64,000 nt of DNA from Prevotella sp. (lineage in GTDB: Bacteria; Bacteroidota; Bacteroidia; Bacteroidales; Bacteroidaceae). Numbering within the stretch: position 1 is the stretch's first letter; every line of letters starts with the position of its first letter. A program made the position numbers and the translations under genes. The stretch is taken from positions 1 through 64,000 of the forward strand of contig SUYH01000012.1 in NCBI GenBank assembly GCA_015060535.1, read 5' to 3'. This document shows positions 24,852-34,148 of this stretch, one piece after another. The notes beneath the pieces are model-generated. The model worked only from the letters and a program-made list of their open reading frames with translations. It was not told the DNA's origin and did not search any database.

Positions 24852-27818
24852 CTATTCTACATCCTTTTGTAATTGTTTGACTACCCCACTCGGATTAATC
24901 TTCACGTTATCCAAGTCAGGACGGCGATTCAGCAATTTGGGACTCATGACAATCAACTCCAACAAGAGCAATCCTATCATAATGCTCCACATGATGTAAT
25001 GCAATACAGACTCGCCACTGATGGAGCGTATCTGATTGGTTACATCGTCGAGCATATTGAATTTTGAGCCCTTAAACTTAAACGACTTTTGCTTGAAGGT
25101 GTAATACAAAGGTTCCAGCAATGTCGACTTGATATCGTCTTCCATCACCTCATTGATAAGCTGATTGTCACTCTTTGAGTCGCCTCGGAAGTCTGTCATA
25201 TGACAAATCAACATATATATTAAGGTGATGACGATGATTGCCGGGATAAACAGGCTGTAGTGCGACGTATTGACATACCTCAGCGCAAACACACTGATAT
25301 AGGATGATAAGAATCCTAACAGACCCCACAGACAAGACAAGACAAAACCATAGCCTCGGAAGAAGGCTCGCATACCCACAATAACCGCAGTCATACCACC
25401 TAACGGCAACGAGATGGTCAGGAAGGAGTGGTTTAGCACATAGTTTCTGTTCTCTATTCCCAACAAGAGGAGTAAACCAATCCACAAGCCACACAGCACA
25501 TAGAAGACGATACGCCACATGTGCTCCTTAGCCTTTGCACGTTGATAGCCCGAACGCACTTCTTCGTACTTGCGAGCTGTTTCCTCCTTCGCATTGACAT
25601 AGCGTTTGTAGAACTTTTGATTCTGGTCTATCTCACCTAGGTTCAATACCCACTCTTCCAATTTACGCTCATAGCTATAAGTCTCGCTGAAATCCTGATA
25701 AGGATCTTCGTGATAGAACACGGACATCCACTGGCTCAAAGATCCACGCTTAATCTCAGGCAACAAGGCAGGACGATGGGCTAACTTATCGAAATCAGTA
25801 CCATTCTTCAACTCGGCACCGTCTTCTAGCATATAAGTAGGAATGGTTCCTAAGATACGGGCGAAACGATAGGCTGCCGTACGCAGGTCGTAGGCGCATA
25901 GACGCTCACGATTCTCCTCACTCCTCAGATCGAAACAAGCACGTGCCTGACTCAGTTGTTCAAACCAACCGTGCAGCTGTGCGAAATAGGCAAAGCGACC
26001 TTCTGGATTTGCGTAATCGTCAACCTGTTCTGCATACTCTTCATCAGACAACTGCTGCCATGACTTCAGTTGTTCACACAAGATTTCTCCGACTTTGAAA
26101 GGTGTATCAGCATCCCGTAAGTCGTAGGCTGCGTCGCGATCGATATTGTATAACACCTTATAGCCTAACGAGCGTGTGGGCTTCTGACCTTGAGTCATGA
26201 TACGCAGAGCCTCACAGGCCATTTTGTCCTCATGGCAATACATCCACGACAACAACCGACCATCGCTCAAGCTCTTCCACTCGTCTTCGGAACAGTTCTC
26301 ATAGCCAAAGGAATGAACAATCTCCTGCATAGTCATTGAGGGGTATTTAGACAGGAAGGGGATATCCTTGTCTACCTCATAGACTGTCTTCAGGATAGCA
26401 ATACGTGTATCGAACTTGCTGTCAGGTGCGAAATAGCTACGAATCCGATTGATGTCTGCCTTTGAATGAGATTCAACATACAGGAAGAAACTATCGTTGG
26501 GATTCTTCAAGGCCAGCGAATACTCCTCCTGATAGCTCAATACAGAGATTGCTGCACTATGAATATCATCGCAGAGATTGCCACGAACATCTTTATAAGG
26601 ATAGGTAGCCTCCATCATATAAACAGAAGCCATCAGTCCTGCTTTCTGATCAACAGGATAGCGATTGACAACAATATCCTTGACAGCAGAACTGAGTTTC
26701 ACGTTACCACATTGCTCCAGCCAGCCTGCTATACGTCCATTATACAAGTAGTTGATCGCCAAACGCTCATTATCTATCAATAGCGGAATCAACTCATGGA
26801 CATTATCGGCCACCAGATTCTGCTCTGGGTCAACGATGAAGCTGCGATACTTCAGCATGGGTGAAGACACATCAACCTTCACATCCTCGCCCAGGAACCA
26901 GCGCTCAACCTCATCATAACTCCAACGACTCTGCGGATTAACAGCGGTCAGACCCTGAATAATCATCTTCACGCGATCGGGCAGTTCGTTGATATGAGGC
27001 AGACGGCCTTCGTTCTTCTTACGCATCATGACACGCTCATTCTGGTTCAGCGGATTCTCTCCCAGCCAAAGCGTCATGAGCGTAATACCAAGAGAATAGT
27101 AGTCTGCTGCAGGAGTAATCTCCACCTCTCCATCGATGACATCATTGTACATCTCAGGGGCAGCATATACTGGTGTACGAGCCTGAGTGGTACGATGCAT
27201 ACGCTCCTCACCCTCCATCACACTTGATATACCAAAGTCGCCCAAAACAACTTCCTTGTGAGCCTTGTCGCGGAAGAAATAGTTGCTGGGTTTGATGTCC
27301 TTGTGAATGATGTTGTTATTGTGGCAATAGGCCAGTGCAGCAGCTGCCTGAAGAGCAATACGACGGAACTGGTTGAAGTTGCCATCGATATCGTAATCTG
27401 CCAACGTACCGCCCTGTAGATACTCCATCAACTCGTAATCACGATTCTTTCCGTCAACATAGGTTTTGCCATAATCGACAATTTTGACAACCATCTCCAT
27501 GTTGAAGTTCTGGATGATGCGCATCAGCGTCTTCTTAATCGTGAAGTTGGGATAGTATATTTTCAATACCATCTGCCCTTCATCACCTTCTACCAAGTAT
27601 ACCTGCGCTTCACCCGAATTGTCACTAAGACACTTGATACCACGATAGAGACGACCTTTCAACATGAAGTCTCCCGTATTACTCTTGGCGTCGGAAGGAA
27701 TGCTGCCTGGTCTTACCGTGATATCACTATCGACATTCGAGACTGTTGGTGCTTTATCCACACGAAGGGTGGCACCTGTATCTACAACTTTATCTGGTTT
27801 TCTTATGGTCTCGTCCAT
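24852..27818 (-). CDS. Membrane-anchored eukaryotic-type Ser/Thr protein kinase
   Basis: 988 residues. An N-terminal tail (1-50) has several Thr residues in short acidic or basic contexts (TGATLRVDK, TVSNVDSD, ITVRPGS), possible phosphosites for the FHA partner. The kinase domain covers about 55-310: GEAQVYLVE, Lys86 in MVLKIYY, catalytic D174 in IIHKDIKPSNYF (HKD in place of HRD), D194 in GDFGIS and YAAPEMY. Residues 340-800 are helical and unrecognised. The C-terminal region has four or five hydrophobic helices (for example IVFYVLCGLWIGLLLLLGI). There are no PASTA repeats. The gene is the second of a kinase-AAA-FHA-phosphatase operon. Confidence 0.88.
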   Translation of the reverse strand: MDETIRKPDKVVDTGATLRVDKAPTVSNVDSDITVRPGSIPSDAKSNTGDFMLKGRLYRGIKCLSDNSGEAQVYLVEGDEGQMVLKIYYPNFTIKKTLMRIIQNFNMEMVVKIVDYGKTYVDGKNRDYELMEYLQGGTLADYDIDGNFNQFRRIALQAAAALAYCHNNNIIHKDIKPSNYFFRDKAHKEVVLGDFGISSVMEGEERMHRTTQARTPVYAAPEMYNDVIDGEVEITPAADYYSLGITLMTLWLGENPLNQNERVMMRKKNEGRLPHINELPDRVKMIIQGLTAVNPQSRWSYDEVERWFLGEDVKVDVSSPMLKYRSFIVDPEQNLVADNVHELIPLLIDNERLAINYLYNGRIAGWLEQCGNVKLSSAVKDIVVNRYPVDQKAGLMASVYMMEATYPYKDVRGNLCDDIHSAAISVLSYQEEYSLALKNPNDSFFLYVESHSKADINRIRSYFAPDSKFDTRIAILKTVYEVDKDIPFLSKYPSMTMQEIVHSFGYENCSEDEWKSLSDGRLLSWMYCHEDKMACEALRIMTQGQKPTRSLGYKVLYNIDRDAAYDLRDADTPFKVGEILCEQLKSWQQLSDEEYAEQVDDYANPEGRFAYFAQLHGWFEQLSQARACFDLRSEENRERLCAYDLRTAAYRFARILGTIPTYMLEDGAELKNGTDFDKLAHRPALLPEIKRGSLSQWMSVFYHEDPYQDFSETYSYERKLEEWVLNLGEIDQNQKFYKRYVNAKEETARKYEEVRSGYQRAKAKEHMWRIVFYVLCGLWIGLLLLLGIENRNYVLNHSFLTISLPLGGMTAVIVGMRAFFRGYGFVLSCLWGLLGFLSSYISVFALRYVNTSHYSLFIPAIIVITLIYMLICHMTDFRGDSKSDNQLINEVMEDDIKSTLLEPLYYTFKQKSFKFKGSKFNMLDDVTNQIRSISGESVLHYIMWSIMIGLLLLELIVMSPKLLNRRPDLDNVKINPSGVVKQLQKDVE

Positions 27819-27824
27819 AAAGCT

Positions 27825-28763
27825 CTATTTGTCATCTTTAATTTCGTCAGTACTATTCTTTCCTAACACAACCCACTTTCCACCCATGTGAGGCTTGGCG
27901 CATCCGCAAGGACTGCTATGCATAGCGTGTTTGTAGTTGCAAACCCAGGCAAGGCGCACACCTACAGGCTTGCTAGCCATCGCATAATTACGAGCCTTAA
28001 CGGGAGCTGATGTGGGAGCAACAGCAAGCTTATCAAGAATAGCGGAAAGCATTTTGATCTTGACTGCTTTCTGTTCCTCCAACTCGTCACGTGTCATGCG
28101 CTTCGACTCCACTTTAGGAATAACAGGAATTTCCACACCTTCATCTTTAGCCAACAGCGTCAGAACACGTTCACGGAGCTTGGCACTCATCTGCTCACGA
28201 ACGATATCACGCTCTGAATTGTAAGGCAGCGCATTTTCGAGTTTGGAATAATCACGAACTATCTCCAACAGTTCCTGGTAGTCAGGGTTCATCTGCAGTT
28301 GTTTGACCATCATACGAGCCTCCTCTGTCAAGGCAGTACCGCACTTCTTACAGAAAGCAAACTCATTCAGTGTATGACAAGTGGGACAAACGATGCCGCC
28401 TCTCGGACTTCCACACTCCGGACAATAGGCCTCATTGCCTGACAAATGAGAACCGCAGAAAGAGCAAACGTCTTTCTTGATGTAATGATGGCAGGACTCA
28501 CAGAAGTCTGCATCAGGATCTATCTCAGCTCCACAATGGGGACAAATGGTTTTACTGATGGGCTGGCCACACTGAGCACAGAACATTGCTTCGGGCTCGT
28601 TGACAGCACCACAATAAGGGCAGGTTTTGCCTGCGGCTTGTTGCTGATGCTGAGCCATTTGCATCTGCATGGGCTCCAAATTTGGCCTGGCGGTACGTTC
28701 CAGGACTTGCTGAGGACGTACTGTCCTTTGTGTCTCTTCGTTATTCGAATGATTATCTATCAT
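27825..28763 (-). CDS. Multi-zinc-ribbon protein heading the kinase operon
   Basis: 312 residues from ATG 28763; the frame is open further upstream but would cross the promoter. A polar tail (MIDNHSNNEETQRTVRPQQV) leads to four Cys-rich ribbons between about 40 and 150 (CPYCG..CAQCG, CPHCG..CESC, CSFCG..CPECG, CPTC..CKKCG). A helical part follows, then a final Cys/His knot (WVCNYKHAMHSSPCGCAKPH). Such ribbons act as protein-docking parts in bacterial and archaeal signalling sets. TVRPQQ and ERTARP in the tail are possible Thr sites. The gene lies 6 bp before the kinase and is the first of the operon. Confidence 0.75.
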   Translation of the reverse strand: MIDNHSNNEETQRTVRPQQVLERTARPNLEPMQMQMAQHQQQAAGKTCPYCGAVNEPEAMFCAQCGQPISKTICPHCGAEIDPDADFCESCHHYIKKDVCSFCGSHLSGNEAYCPECGSPRGGIVCPTCHTLNEFAFCKKCGTALTEEARMMVKQLQMNPDYQELLEIVRDYSKLENALPYNSERDIVREQMSAKLRERVLTLLAKDEGVEIPVIPKVESKRMTRDELEEQKAVKIKMLSAILDKLAVAPTSAPVKARNYAMASKPVGVRLAWVCNYKHAMHSSPCGCAKPHMGGKWVVLGKNSTDEIKDDK

Positions 28764-28791
28764 GATGACAGTAGTAATTACAATAGTGATG

Positions 28792-28824
28792 CAAAGATAA
28801 CAATTATTTCGTAAACAAAACAAA
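28792..28824 (-). promoter_or_regulatory. Promoter of the kinase-AAA-FHA-PP2C operon
   Basis: Minus strand TTTG (28821-28824), 21 bases, TATCTTTG (28792-28799). The -33 element overlaps the T-run of the pepO terminator. It is the only clear promoter between 28.8 and 16.5 kb on this strand. Confidence 0.65.
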
Positions 28825-28853
28825 AAACCGCCGTAAATTTATATTTACGACGG
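28822..28853 (-). terminator. Terminator after pepO
   Basis: CCGTCGTAAAT (28843-28853 on the minus strand) pairs with ATTTACGGCGG (28828-28838) with one mismatch, followed by TTTTTTG. Confidence 0.75.
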
Positions 28854-28880
28854 CATTTTTTTTAATTTTGGCGATATTTC

Positions 28881-30908
28881 TTACCAAAGAGGGAGTCGTT
28901 CGGCCTTCGGAATGTACATTTTATCACCTTCTTTAACGCCAAAGGCGTCGTACCACATATCGATGTGCTGAAGTGCAGCATTCACACGATAGCGACCCAG
29001 AGAATGGGGGTCACTCTTGGTGCGGTTACGAATTTCTGCTTCAGTAATATTTCCTGCCCATACGCCAGCATACGCCAAGAAGAAGCGCTGGTCAGCCGTC
29101 AGACCATCAATCACAGGCAACGGATTACGCTTTGTAGCATTCTTATAAGCAGCATAGGCTACCTGCAGACCACCATGATCAGCCAAGTTCTCACCCAGTG
29201 TCAGACGTCCATTGGCATTGAGGTCAGGAAGCACCTTGATGTTCGAGAAGAAGTCAGCATATTTATCCGTACGGGCTGTAAAGTTCTTTCCGTCAGCTTC
29301 AGTCCACCAGTCTTGCATATTTCCATCCTTGTCATAGCGGCGGCCCTGATCGTCAAATCCGTGTGTCATCTCATGTCCGATGACCACACCGATAGCGCCA
29401 TAGTTAAAGGCGTCGTCAGCAGTCGGGTCAAAGAACGGAACTTGCAGAATACCAGCAGGGAAACAAATCTCATTAGTCGTCGGATTATAATAGGCATTTA
29501 CCGTCTGTGGAGTCATGTGCCAATCGTCACGATCAACAGGCTTTCCTGCCGTATGGTTAATGTGCCAGGCATTCCAGAAACGACGGCACTCGCAGATATT
29601 CTCGTAGTATGATTTTTTCGCATCAATCTTCAAGTCAGACATATCCGTCCAACGGTCAGGATAGCCAATCTTCACATAGAAAGTATTAAGCTTCAACAAG
29701 GCATTCACCTTGGTGGAATCATCCATCCAATCCTGAGCAGCAATACGTTCCCCCAAGGCGATGCGGAGATTCTCTACCAGCGTCTTCATACGTTCCTTAG
29801 ATGAAGCCGGGAAATACTTCTTCACATAGATACGACCTAAGGCCTCGCCCATCACGCTCTGAACTTGGTTGGTAGAACGACGCCATAAGGGATGGTCTTG
29901 CTGACGACCGGAGAACACCTTGCCATAGAACTCGAAATTCTCAGCACGAACAGCATCATTCAGATAGCCTGAAGCCGAACCTATAATGCCCCACTCCATC
30001 ATGTCACGATACTCAGCAGCTGACATCTCAGCGAATATCTTGTCAGCAGCAGCCATAAAGTCGGGCTGTCCAACAACCATTTCCTGGATATATTCCGTCT
30101 TTATGCCTTTGGCATTCATCTGCTTCTCCAACTGGAAATGAGGATACTTGGCATTAAACTCAGCAAGCGTCATCTTGTTGTAGTTGGCAATAGGATCGCG
30201 CAACTCTGTTCTTGACTTAGAGACCTTAGCCAAAGCTGTTTCCACCTTGAGGATATTCTTCATCTTCTTCGTGGCAGCACCCTTCTTGAAACCAAAAAGC
30301 TGGAACATATTGACAATATGCTTCTTATAAGCCTCACGAATCTTCTTGGTAGCTGCATCATTCTCCAGATAGTAATCCTTCTGGCCTAATGTCAAGCCAC
30401 TCTGGTAGATGTTCAGGATGTTCTCCGCTGCATTCTTCTCGTCAGCACCGATATATGCACCGAAAATCTCAGAGTCGCCATAAGGCATCAGGTCAAGCTG
30501 AATCTTAAAGATCTGTTCCTTTGTCTTTGCTGCCTCAAGGGCTTTAATCTCGCCCATTGCGGGAGCAATTCCGTCCTTCTCTCTGCGGGCAGAGTCCATC
30601 GCCAGTTTGTAGAGGTCGCTCAACTGCTGCTCTACACTTCCCTGCTGGTAGGTATTCTCCAGCAGTTCCTTCAAGATACCATTAATACGTTTGTTGTTGT
30701 CTTCAGCCAAACGGTCGAAGCTACCATAGCGTGAATATGCAGCTGGCAGCGGATTTGCTTTCATCCATCCACCACAGGCATACTCGTAGAAATCGTCAGC
30801 AGGACGCACATTCGTGTCGAGATTCTTCAGGTCGATGCCCGAACGAAGCTGTGCTGATGCTGTGACTGTCATTGTTGCCAATGCCATAATAGTCAGTAAT
30901 TTTTTCAT
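28881..30908 (-). CDS. pepO: M13-family (neprilysin-like) zinc metallopeptidase
   Basis: 675 residues with a signal peptide (MKKLLTIMALATMTVTASAQ), so it works in the periplasm or at the surface. The zinc site is complete: VVIGHEMTHGFDDQG (HExxH) and GENLADHGG with the third ligand Glu; the C-terminal end MYIPKAERLPLW matches the family. M13 enzymes cut short peptides on the amino side of hydrophobic residues. It is the last gene of the ilvD-led operon, 12 bp after the ABC-F gene, and has its own terminator. Confidence 0.93.
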   Translation of the reverse strand: MKKLLTIMALATMTVTASAQLRSGIDLKNLDTNVRPADDFYEYACGGWMKANPLPAAYSRYGSFDRLAEDNNKRINGILKELLENTYQQGSVEQQLSDLYKLAMDSARREKDGIAPAMGEIKALEAAKTKEQIFKIQLDLMPYGDSEIFGAYIGADEKNAAENILNIYQSGLTLGQKDYYLENDAATKKIREAYKKHIVNMFQLFGFKKGAATKKMKNILKVETALAKVSKSRTELRDPIANYNKMTLAEFNAKYPHFQLEKQMNAKGIKTEYIQEMVVGQPDFMAAADKIFAEMSAAEYRDMMEWGIIGSASGYLNDAVRAENFEFYGKVFSGRQQDHPLWRRSTNQVQSVMGEALGRIYVKKYFPASSKERMKTLVENLRIALGERIAAQDWMDDSTKVNALLKLNTFYVKIGYPDRWTDMSDLKIDAKKSYYENICECRRFWNAWHINHTAGKPVDRDDWHMTPQTVNAYYNPTTNEICFPAGILQVPFFDPTADDAFNYGAIGVVIGHEMTHGFDDQGRRYDKDGNMQDWWTEADGKNFTARTDKYADFFSNIKVLPDLNANGRLTLGENLADHGGLQVAYAAYKNATKRNPLPVIDGLTADQRFFLAYAGVWAGNITEAEIRNRTKSDPHSLGRYRVNAALQHIDMWYDAFGVKEGDKMYIPKAERLPLW

Positions 30909-30920
30909 AAAAAACTTATT

Positions 30921-32867
30921 TTAGTTAGATAAAAGTTCTAATTCTTCTGAGAGTTTCTCCCATCGCTCCACCTCTTCGTCAAGTGCTTTCTTCGTTGAGG
31001 TATATTCGGTAACGAACTCCATATTCGAAGCGTTCTCAGGTTTCATCAGCAGATTGTCCAGCTCTTTGAGTCGACGCTCCATATCGCTGATTTTCCGTTC
31101 CGACTCCTCGACTGCCTTCTCTGCCTTGCGAACTCGCTTCTGTTGTTCCTTACGTTCAGCATAGTTCTGTGCGTTACTAGTATCACTAGTATCGCTAGTA
31201 TTTCTAGTTTTACTAGGGATACTAGCAGAACTCTTCGCTACCTGCAACTCGCTCAGCTCCGAAATATGCTTCGACTGAAGGAAGTCATAGATGCCTCCAA
31301 GATGTTCCTTCACATTGCCACCTCCAAACTCATAGACCTTTGTCACCAGACCATCCAAAAACTCACGATCGTGACTAACCACAATAGCCGTACCGTCGAA
31401 AGCACGAATTGCTTCTTTCAGCACATCCTTTGAAGCCATATCCAAGTGGTTGGTAGGCTCATCAAGAATCAACAGGTTGACTGGCTCCAACAGCAGCCGG
31501 ATCATCGCCAGACGACTACGTTCGCCACCACTGAGCACCTTTACCTTCTTGTCGGATTCCTCACCACCAAACATAAAAGCACCCAGTATATCGTTGATGC
31601 GCAGACGTATCTCACCTTTGGCTACATAGTCTATCGTTTGGAATACAGTCAGACTCTCATCCAACAGTTGTGCCTGGTTCTGGGCAAAGTAACCAATCTG
31701 GATGTTATGCCCTATCTTAAGACTTCCCTCAAAAGGAATCTCACCCATGATACATTTAACCAATGTCGACTTACCCTCGCCATTCTTACCTACAAAGGCT
31801 ACTTTCTCGCCTCGCTTAATGGTCAGATTGACATTCGAGAATACCGTATGGTCGCCATAGCTCTTAGCAACATCCTCACAGATCACAGGATAATCGCCAC
31901 TACGCAGACAAGGTGGGAACTTCAGATGCATTGCAGAATTGTCGACCTCATCTACCTCGATAGGAACGATTTTCTCCAGTTGCTTTACTTTCTGTTGTAC
32001 CTGTACGGCCTTAGTGGCCTGATAACGGAAGCGTTCAATAAACTGGCGCATCTCAGCAATCTCTTTCTGCTGGTTCTCGTAGGCGCGCAGCTGTTGTTCA
32101 CGACGCTCTTTACGCAGTGTGACATACTCGTCGTACTTTACTTTATAGTCTATAATCCGACCACAGGAAATCTCCAGCGTCCGATTCGACACATTATTAA
32201 TAAACGCACGATCGTGACTGACCAACACTACAGCTTTGGCACTCTGAGCCAGGAACTGCTCCAGCCATTGAATAGACTCAATATCAAGATGGTTAGTGGG
32301 CTCATCAAGCAACAGCACATCAGGCTTCTGCAACAGGATCTTTGCCAGTTCGATACGCATGCGCCAACCGCCACTAAACTCGCTGGTAGGTCGCTCTAAA
32401 TCTGTACGTTGAAAGCCAAGACCTACGAGTGTGCGTTCTATCTCTGCCTCATAGTTCTCAGCACCCATCATCATATAACGTTCGTGTTCTTGAGTGAATT
32501 TCTCCACCAGCGCCATATACTCATCGCTCTCGTAGTCAGTACGCTCAGCCAGCTGTTGGTTCATCTTGTCGATGCGAGCCTTCAACTTAGTCATATCAGC
32601 AAAGGCTTTCTGAGCTTCCTGACGTACGGTGGTGTTATCTTGCAGAATCATCACCTGAGGCAAATAGCCTATCGTGGTGTCGTTAGGAACGCTAACGACA
32701 CCACTGGTTGGTTGTTGCAGTCCACAAAGAATCTTAAGCAGCGTTGACTTGCCAGCTCCATTCTTACCTACAAGCGCTATACGGTCACGATCGTTGACCA
32801 CAAAGCTAGCATCAGCAAATAGTGGTTTTACGCCAAACTCAACACGTAACGATTCTACTGATATCAT
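30921..32867 (-). CDS. ABC-F family ATPase
   Basis: 648 residues, soluble, two ABC domains in one chain. Walker A motifs: VGKNGAGKST (about 34-43) and VGKNGEGKST; signatures FSGGWRMR and LSGGERSR; Walker B LLLDEPTNHLD and LILDEPTNHLD. The linker between domains (LRKERREQQLRAYENQQKEI) and a C-terminal coiled coil (from about 565) are typical of the Uup/YdiF branch, which acts on ribosomes and not in transport. A run TSDTSDTSN near residue 560 is encoded by a 9-bp DNA repeat. It overlaps the thioesterase gene by four bases. Whether it gives drug resistance cannot be told. Confidence 0.9.
   Translation of the reverse strand: MISVESLRVEFGVKPLFADASFVVNDRDRIALVGKNGAGKSTLLKILCGLQQPTSGVVSVPNDTTIGYLPQVMILQDNTTVRQEAQKAFADMTKLKARIDKMNQQLAERTDYESDEYMALVEKFTQEHERYMMMGAENYEAEIERTLVGLGFQRTDLERPTSEFSGGWRMRIELAKILLQKPDVLLLDEPTNHLDIESIQWLEQFLAQSAKAVVLVSHDRAFINNVSNRTLEISCGRIIDYKVKYDEYVTLRKERREQQLRAYENQQKEIAEMRQFIERFRYQATKAVQVQQKVKQLEKIVPIEVDEVDNSAMHLKFPPCLRSGDYPVICEDVAKSYGDHTVFSNVNLTIKRGEKVAFVGKNGEGKSTLVKCIMGEIPFEGSLKIGHNIQIGYFAQNQAQLLDESLTVFQTIDYVAKGEIRLRINDILGAFMFGGEESDKKVKVLSGGERSRLAMIRLLLEPVNLLILDEPTNHLDMASKDVLKEAIRAFDGTAIVVSHDREFLDGLVTKVYEFGGGNVKEHLGGIYDFLQSKHISELSELQVAKSSASIPSKTRNTSDTSDTSNAQNYAERKEQQKRVRKAEKAVEESERKISDMERRLKELDNLLMKPENASNMEFVTEYTSTKKALDEEVERWEKLSEELELLSN
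31175..31226. repeat. 9-bp ACTAGT repeat inside the ABC-F gene
   Basis: Six units of about nine bases, each with CTAG (ACTAGTATC, ACTAGTATC, GCTAGTATT and more), keep the frame and encode the TS/D-rich linker. The same unit is found at 35866-35899. Confidence 0.75.
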
Positions 32868-33604
32868 TTGAATACGACCTTGCTACGACAACACTCCGTA
32901 CCATCAGTACGAACGATACGGACACTATATTCCGACTCGCCAGACTGATAGCGGTAGAACGACAACTGATCGCCAGCATGTGCCTCTGCCACATAAGCTA
33001 TCTCAAAACGCTTAACTTGATGCTGACGATACCAGTCCAGAGGCCATAAATCGAGCACATGCTCAATATACTTCACGGAATTGATATGTCCGTTGATGTC
33101 TACATCATTATAAAAGGTATCGATGGTATGTACCAGTTCTGCGCTGTCATCCATCTTCACGCGCCCACCCTTTTCTATAGGACACTCCTTGTCTTTCTCT
33201 ATCCACTGGTTGATGGCACCATCATGAATAGCCAGAATGTCAGTAGGCTGGCGACTCTCCGTATCAATCATGGCCCAGATAGAACGTCCGTAGCCATAGA
33301 CCTTTCCGTTGTCATCAGACACACAGAAGTTACGACTGGTAAAGTAGCGCATTGCACTCTCCACCCATGTTTCGACATTGAACCTGGTATACTGCGTAGG
33401 CATCTCGTCCATCTCAATAGCCAGACGTGAGAGCACCCACGAACGATTAATCGTCATGAGATACTTCATACCAAAACCACGATCCGTAGAATGGAAGTCG
33501 GCAGCATTGAGCATGTGGTTTCCCAGATGTCCCATAAAGAGACGTCCACTGAAATCACAGTGGAACGGCTCAGACAAGAAGGAGTATTTTCCTACTTTAT
33601 CCAT
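32864..33604 (-). CDS. Acyl-ACP thioesterase
   Basis: 246 residues, soluble. It belongs to the FatA/FatB-like acyl-ACP thioesterase family (double hot-dog fold): first fold with DFSGRLFMGHLGNHMLNAAD and WVLSRLAIEMDEMP, second with TFYNDVDINGHINSVKYIEH, where the N-x-H-x-N pattern and later acidic residues mark the active site, then RFEIAYVAEAHAGDQL. It frees fatty acids from acyl carrier protein and is common in Bacteroidetes. It overlaps ilvN by 8 bases and abcF by 4. Being in a branched-chain amino acid operon suggests a link to branched fatty acids, but that is inference. Confidence 0.85.
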   Translation of the reverse strand: MDKVGKYSFLSEPFHCDFSGRLFMGHLGNHMLNAADFHSTDRGFGMKYLMTINRSWVLSRLAIEMDEMPTQYTRFNVETWVESAMRYFTSRNFCVSDDNGKVYGYGRSIWAMIDTESRQPTDILAIHDGAINQWIEKDKECPIEKGGRVKMDDSAELVHTIDTFYNDVDINGHINSVKYIEHVLDLWPLDWYRQHQVKRFEIAYVAEAHAGDQLSFYRYQSGESEYSVRIVRTDGTECCRSKVVFK

Positions 33605-34145
33605 GATTCTCCTCCCTCTGTTCTAGGAACTTGCTCACCTCTTCCTGCTTGCCTCGTGTGACAGCGATACGTCCACTACGGGTGTACTGGAACACACAGC
33701 CAAACTCATCAAGGGCGCGATACAGCGAGATAATCTGCTCCGTCACACCATGTTTCATCACGATAGTATAGGTGGGATTCACCTCTGTGATACTAGCATC
33801 GAAGCGACGGATAGTACGTGATATCTCAGGATTCTCCAGCACGATCTTCGTGTTTAGCTTATAAAGACCGGTCTCGCGGATAAACAGCTGATCGTCAGTA
33901 AAATAGTTAGCCTTCACAACGTCAATCTTCTTCTCTATCTGCTTGGTGATCTTGATGATCTGGTCTTCGTCACTCCATGCTGTGATGGTGTATTTATGAA
34001 CACCCTCAATGCTGGAGGCAGATACGTTCAGGCTCTCGATGTTCACCTGACGACGAGTAAACACAGCAGTAATCTGGTTCAGAATACCCGCAATGTTCTC
34101 AGAATATACTAATAAGGTATATAGTTTCTTCTCTTCCTGTTTCAT
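33597..34145 (-). CDS. ilvN: Acetolactate synthase small (regulatory) subunit
   Basis: 182 residues. An N-terminal ACT domain (YTLLVYSENIAGILNQITAV, RRQVNIESLNVSAS) gives valine feedback control of the large subunit; the C-terminal half (KLNTKIVLENPEISRTIRRF) is the second ALS-small domain. The length fits the IlvH/IlvN family. It starts 3 bp after ilvB. Confidence 0.92.
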   Translation of the reverse strand: MKQEEKKLYTLLVYSENIAGILNQITAVFTRRQVNIESLNVSASSIEGVHKYTITAWSDEDQIIKITKQIEKKIDVVKANYFTDDQLFIRETGLYKLNTKIVLENPEISRTIRRFDASITEVNPTYTIVMKHGVTEQIISLYRALDEFGCVFQYTRSGRIAVTRGKQEEVSKFLEQREENHG

Positions 34146-34148
34146 ATC

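Noticed and set aside
20194..28763. Type VI secretion control genes or a TerY-P triad
   Set aside because: No Tss, Hcp or VgrG genes and no VWA-domain gene are found in the neighbourhood.
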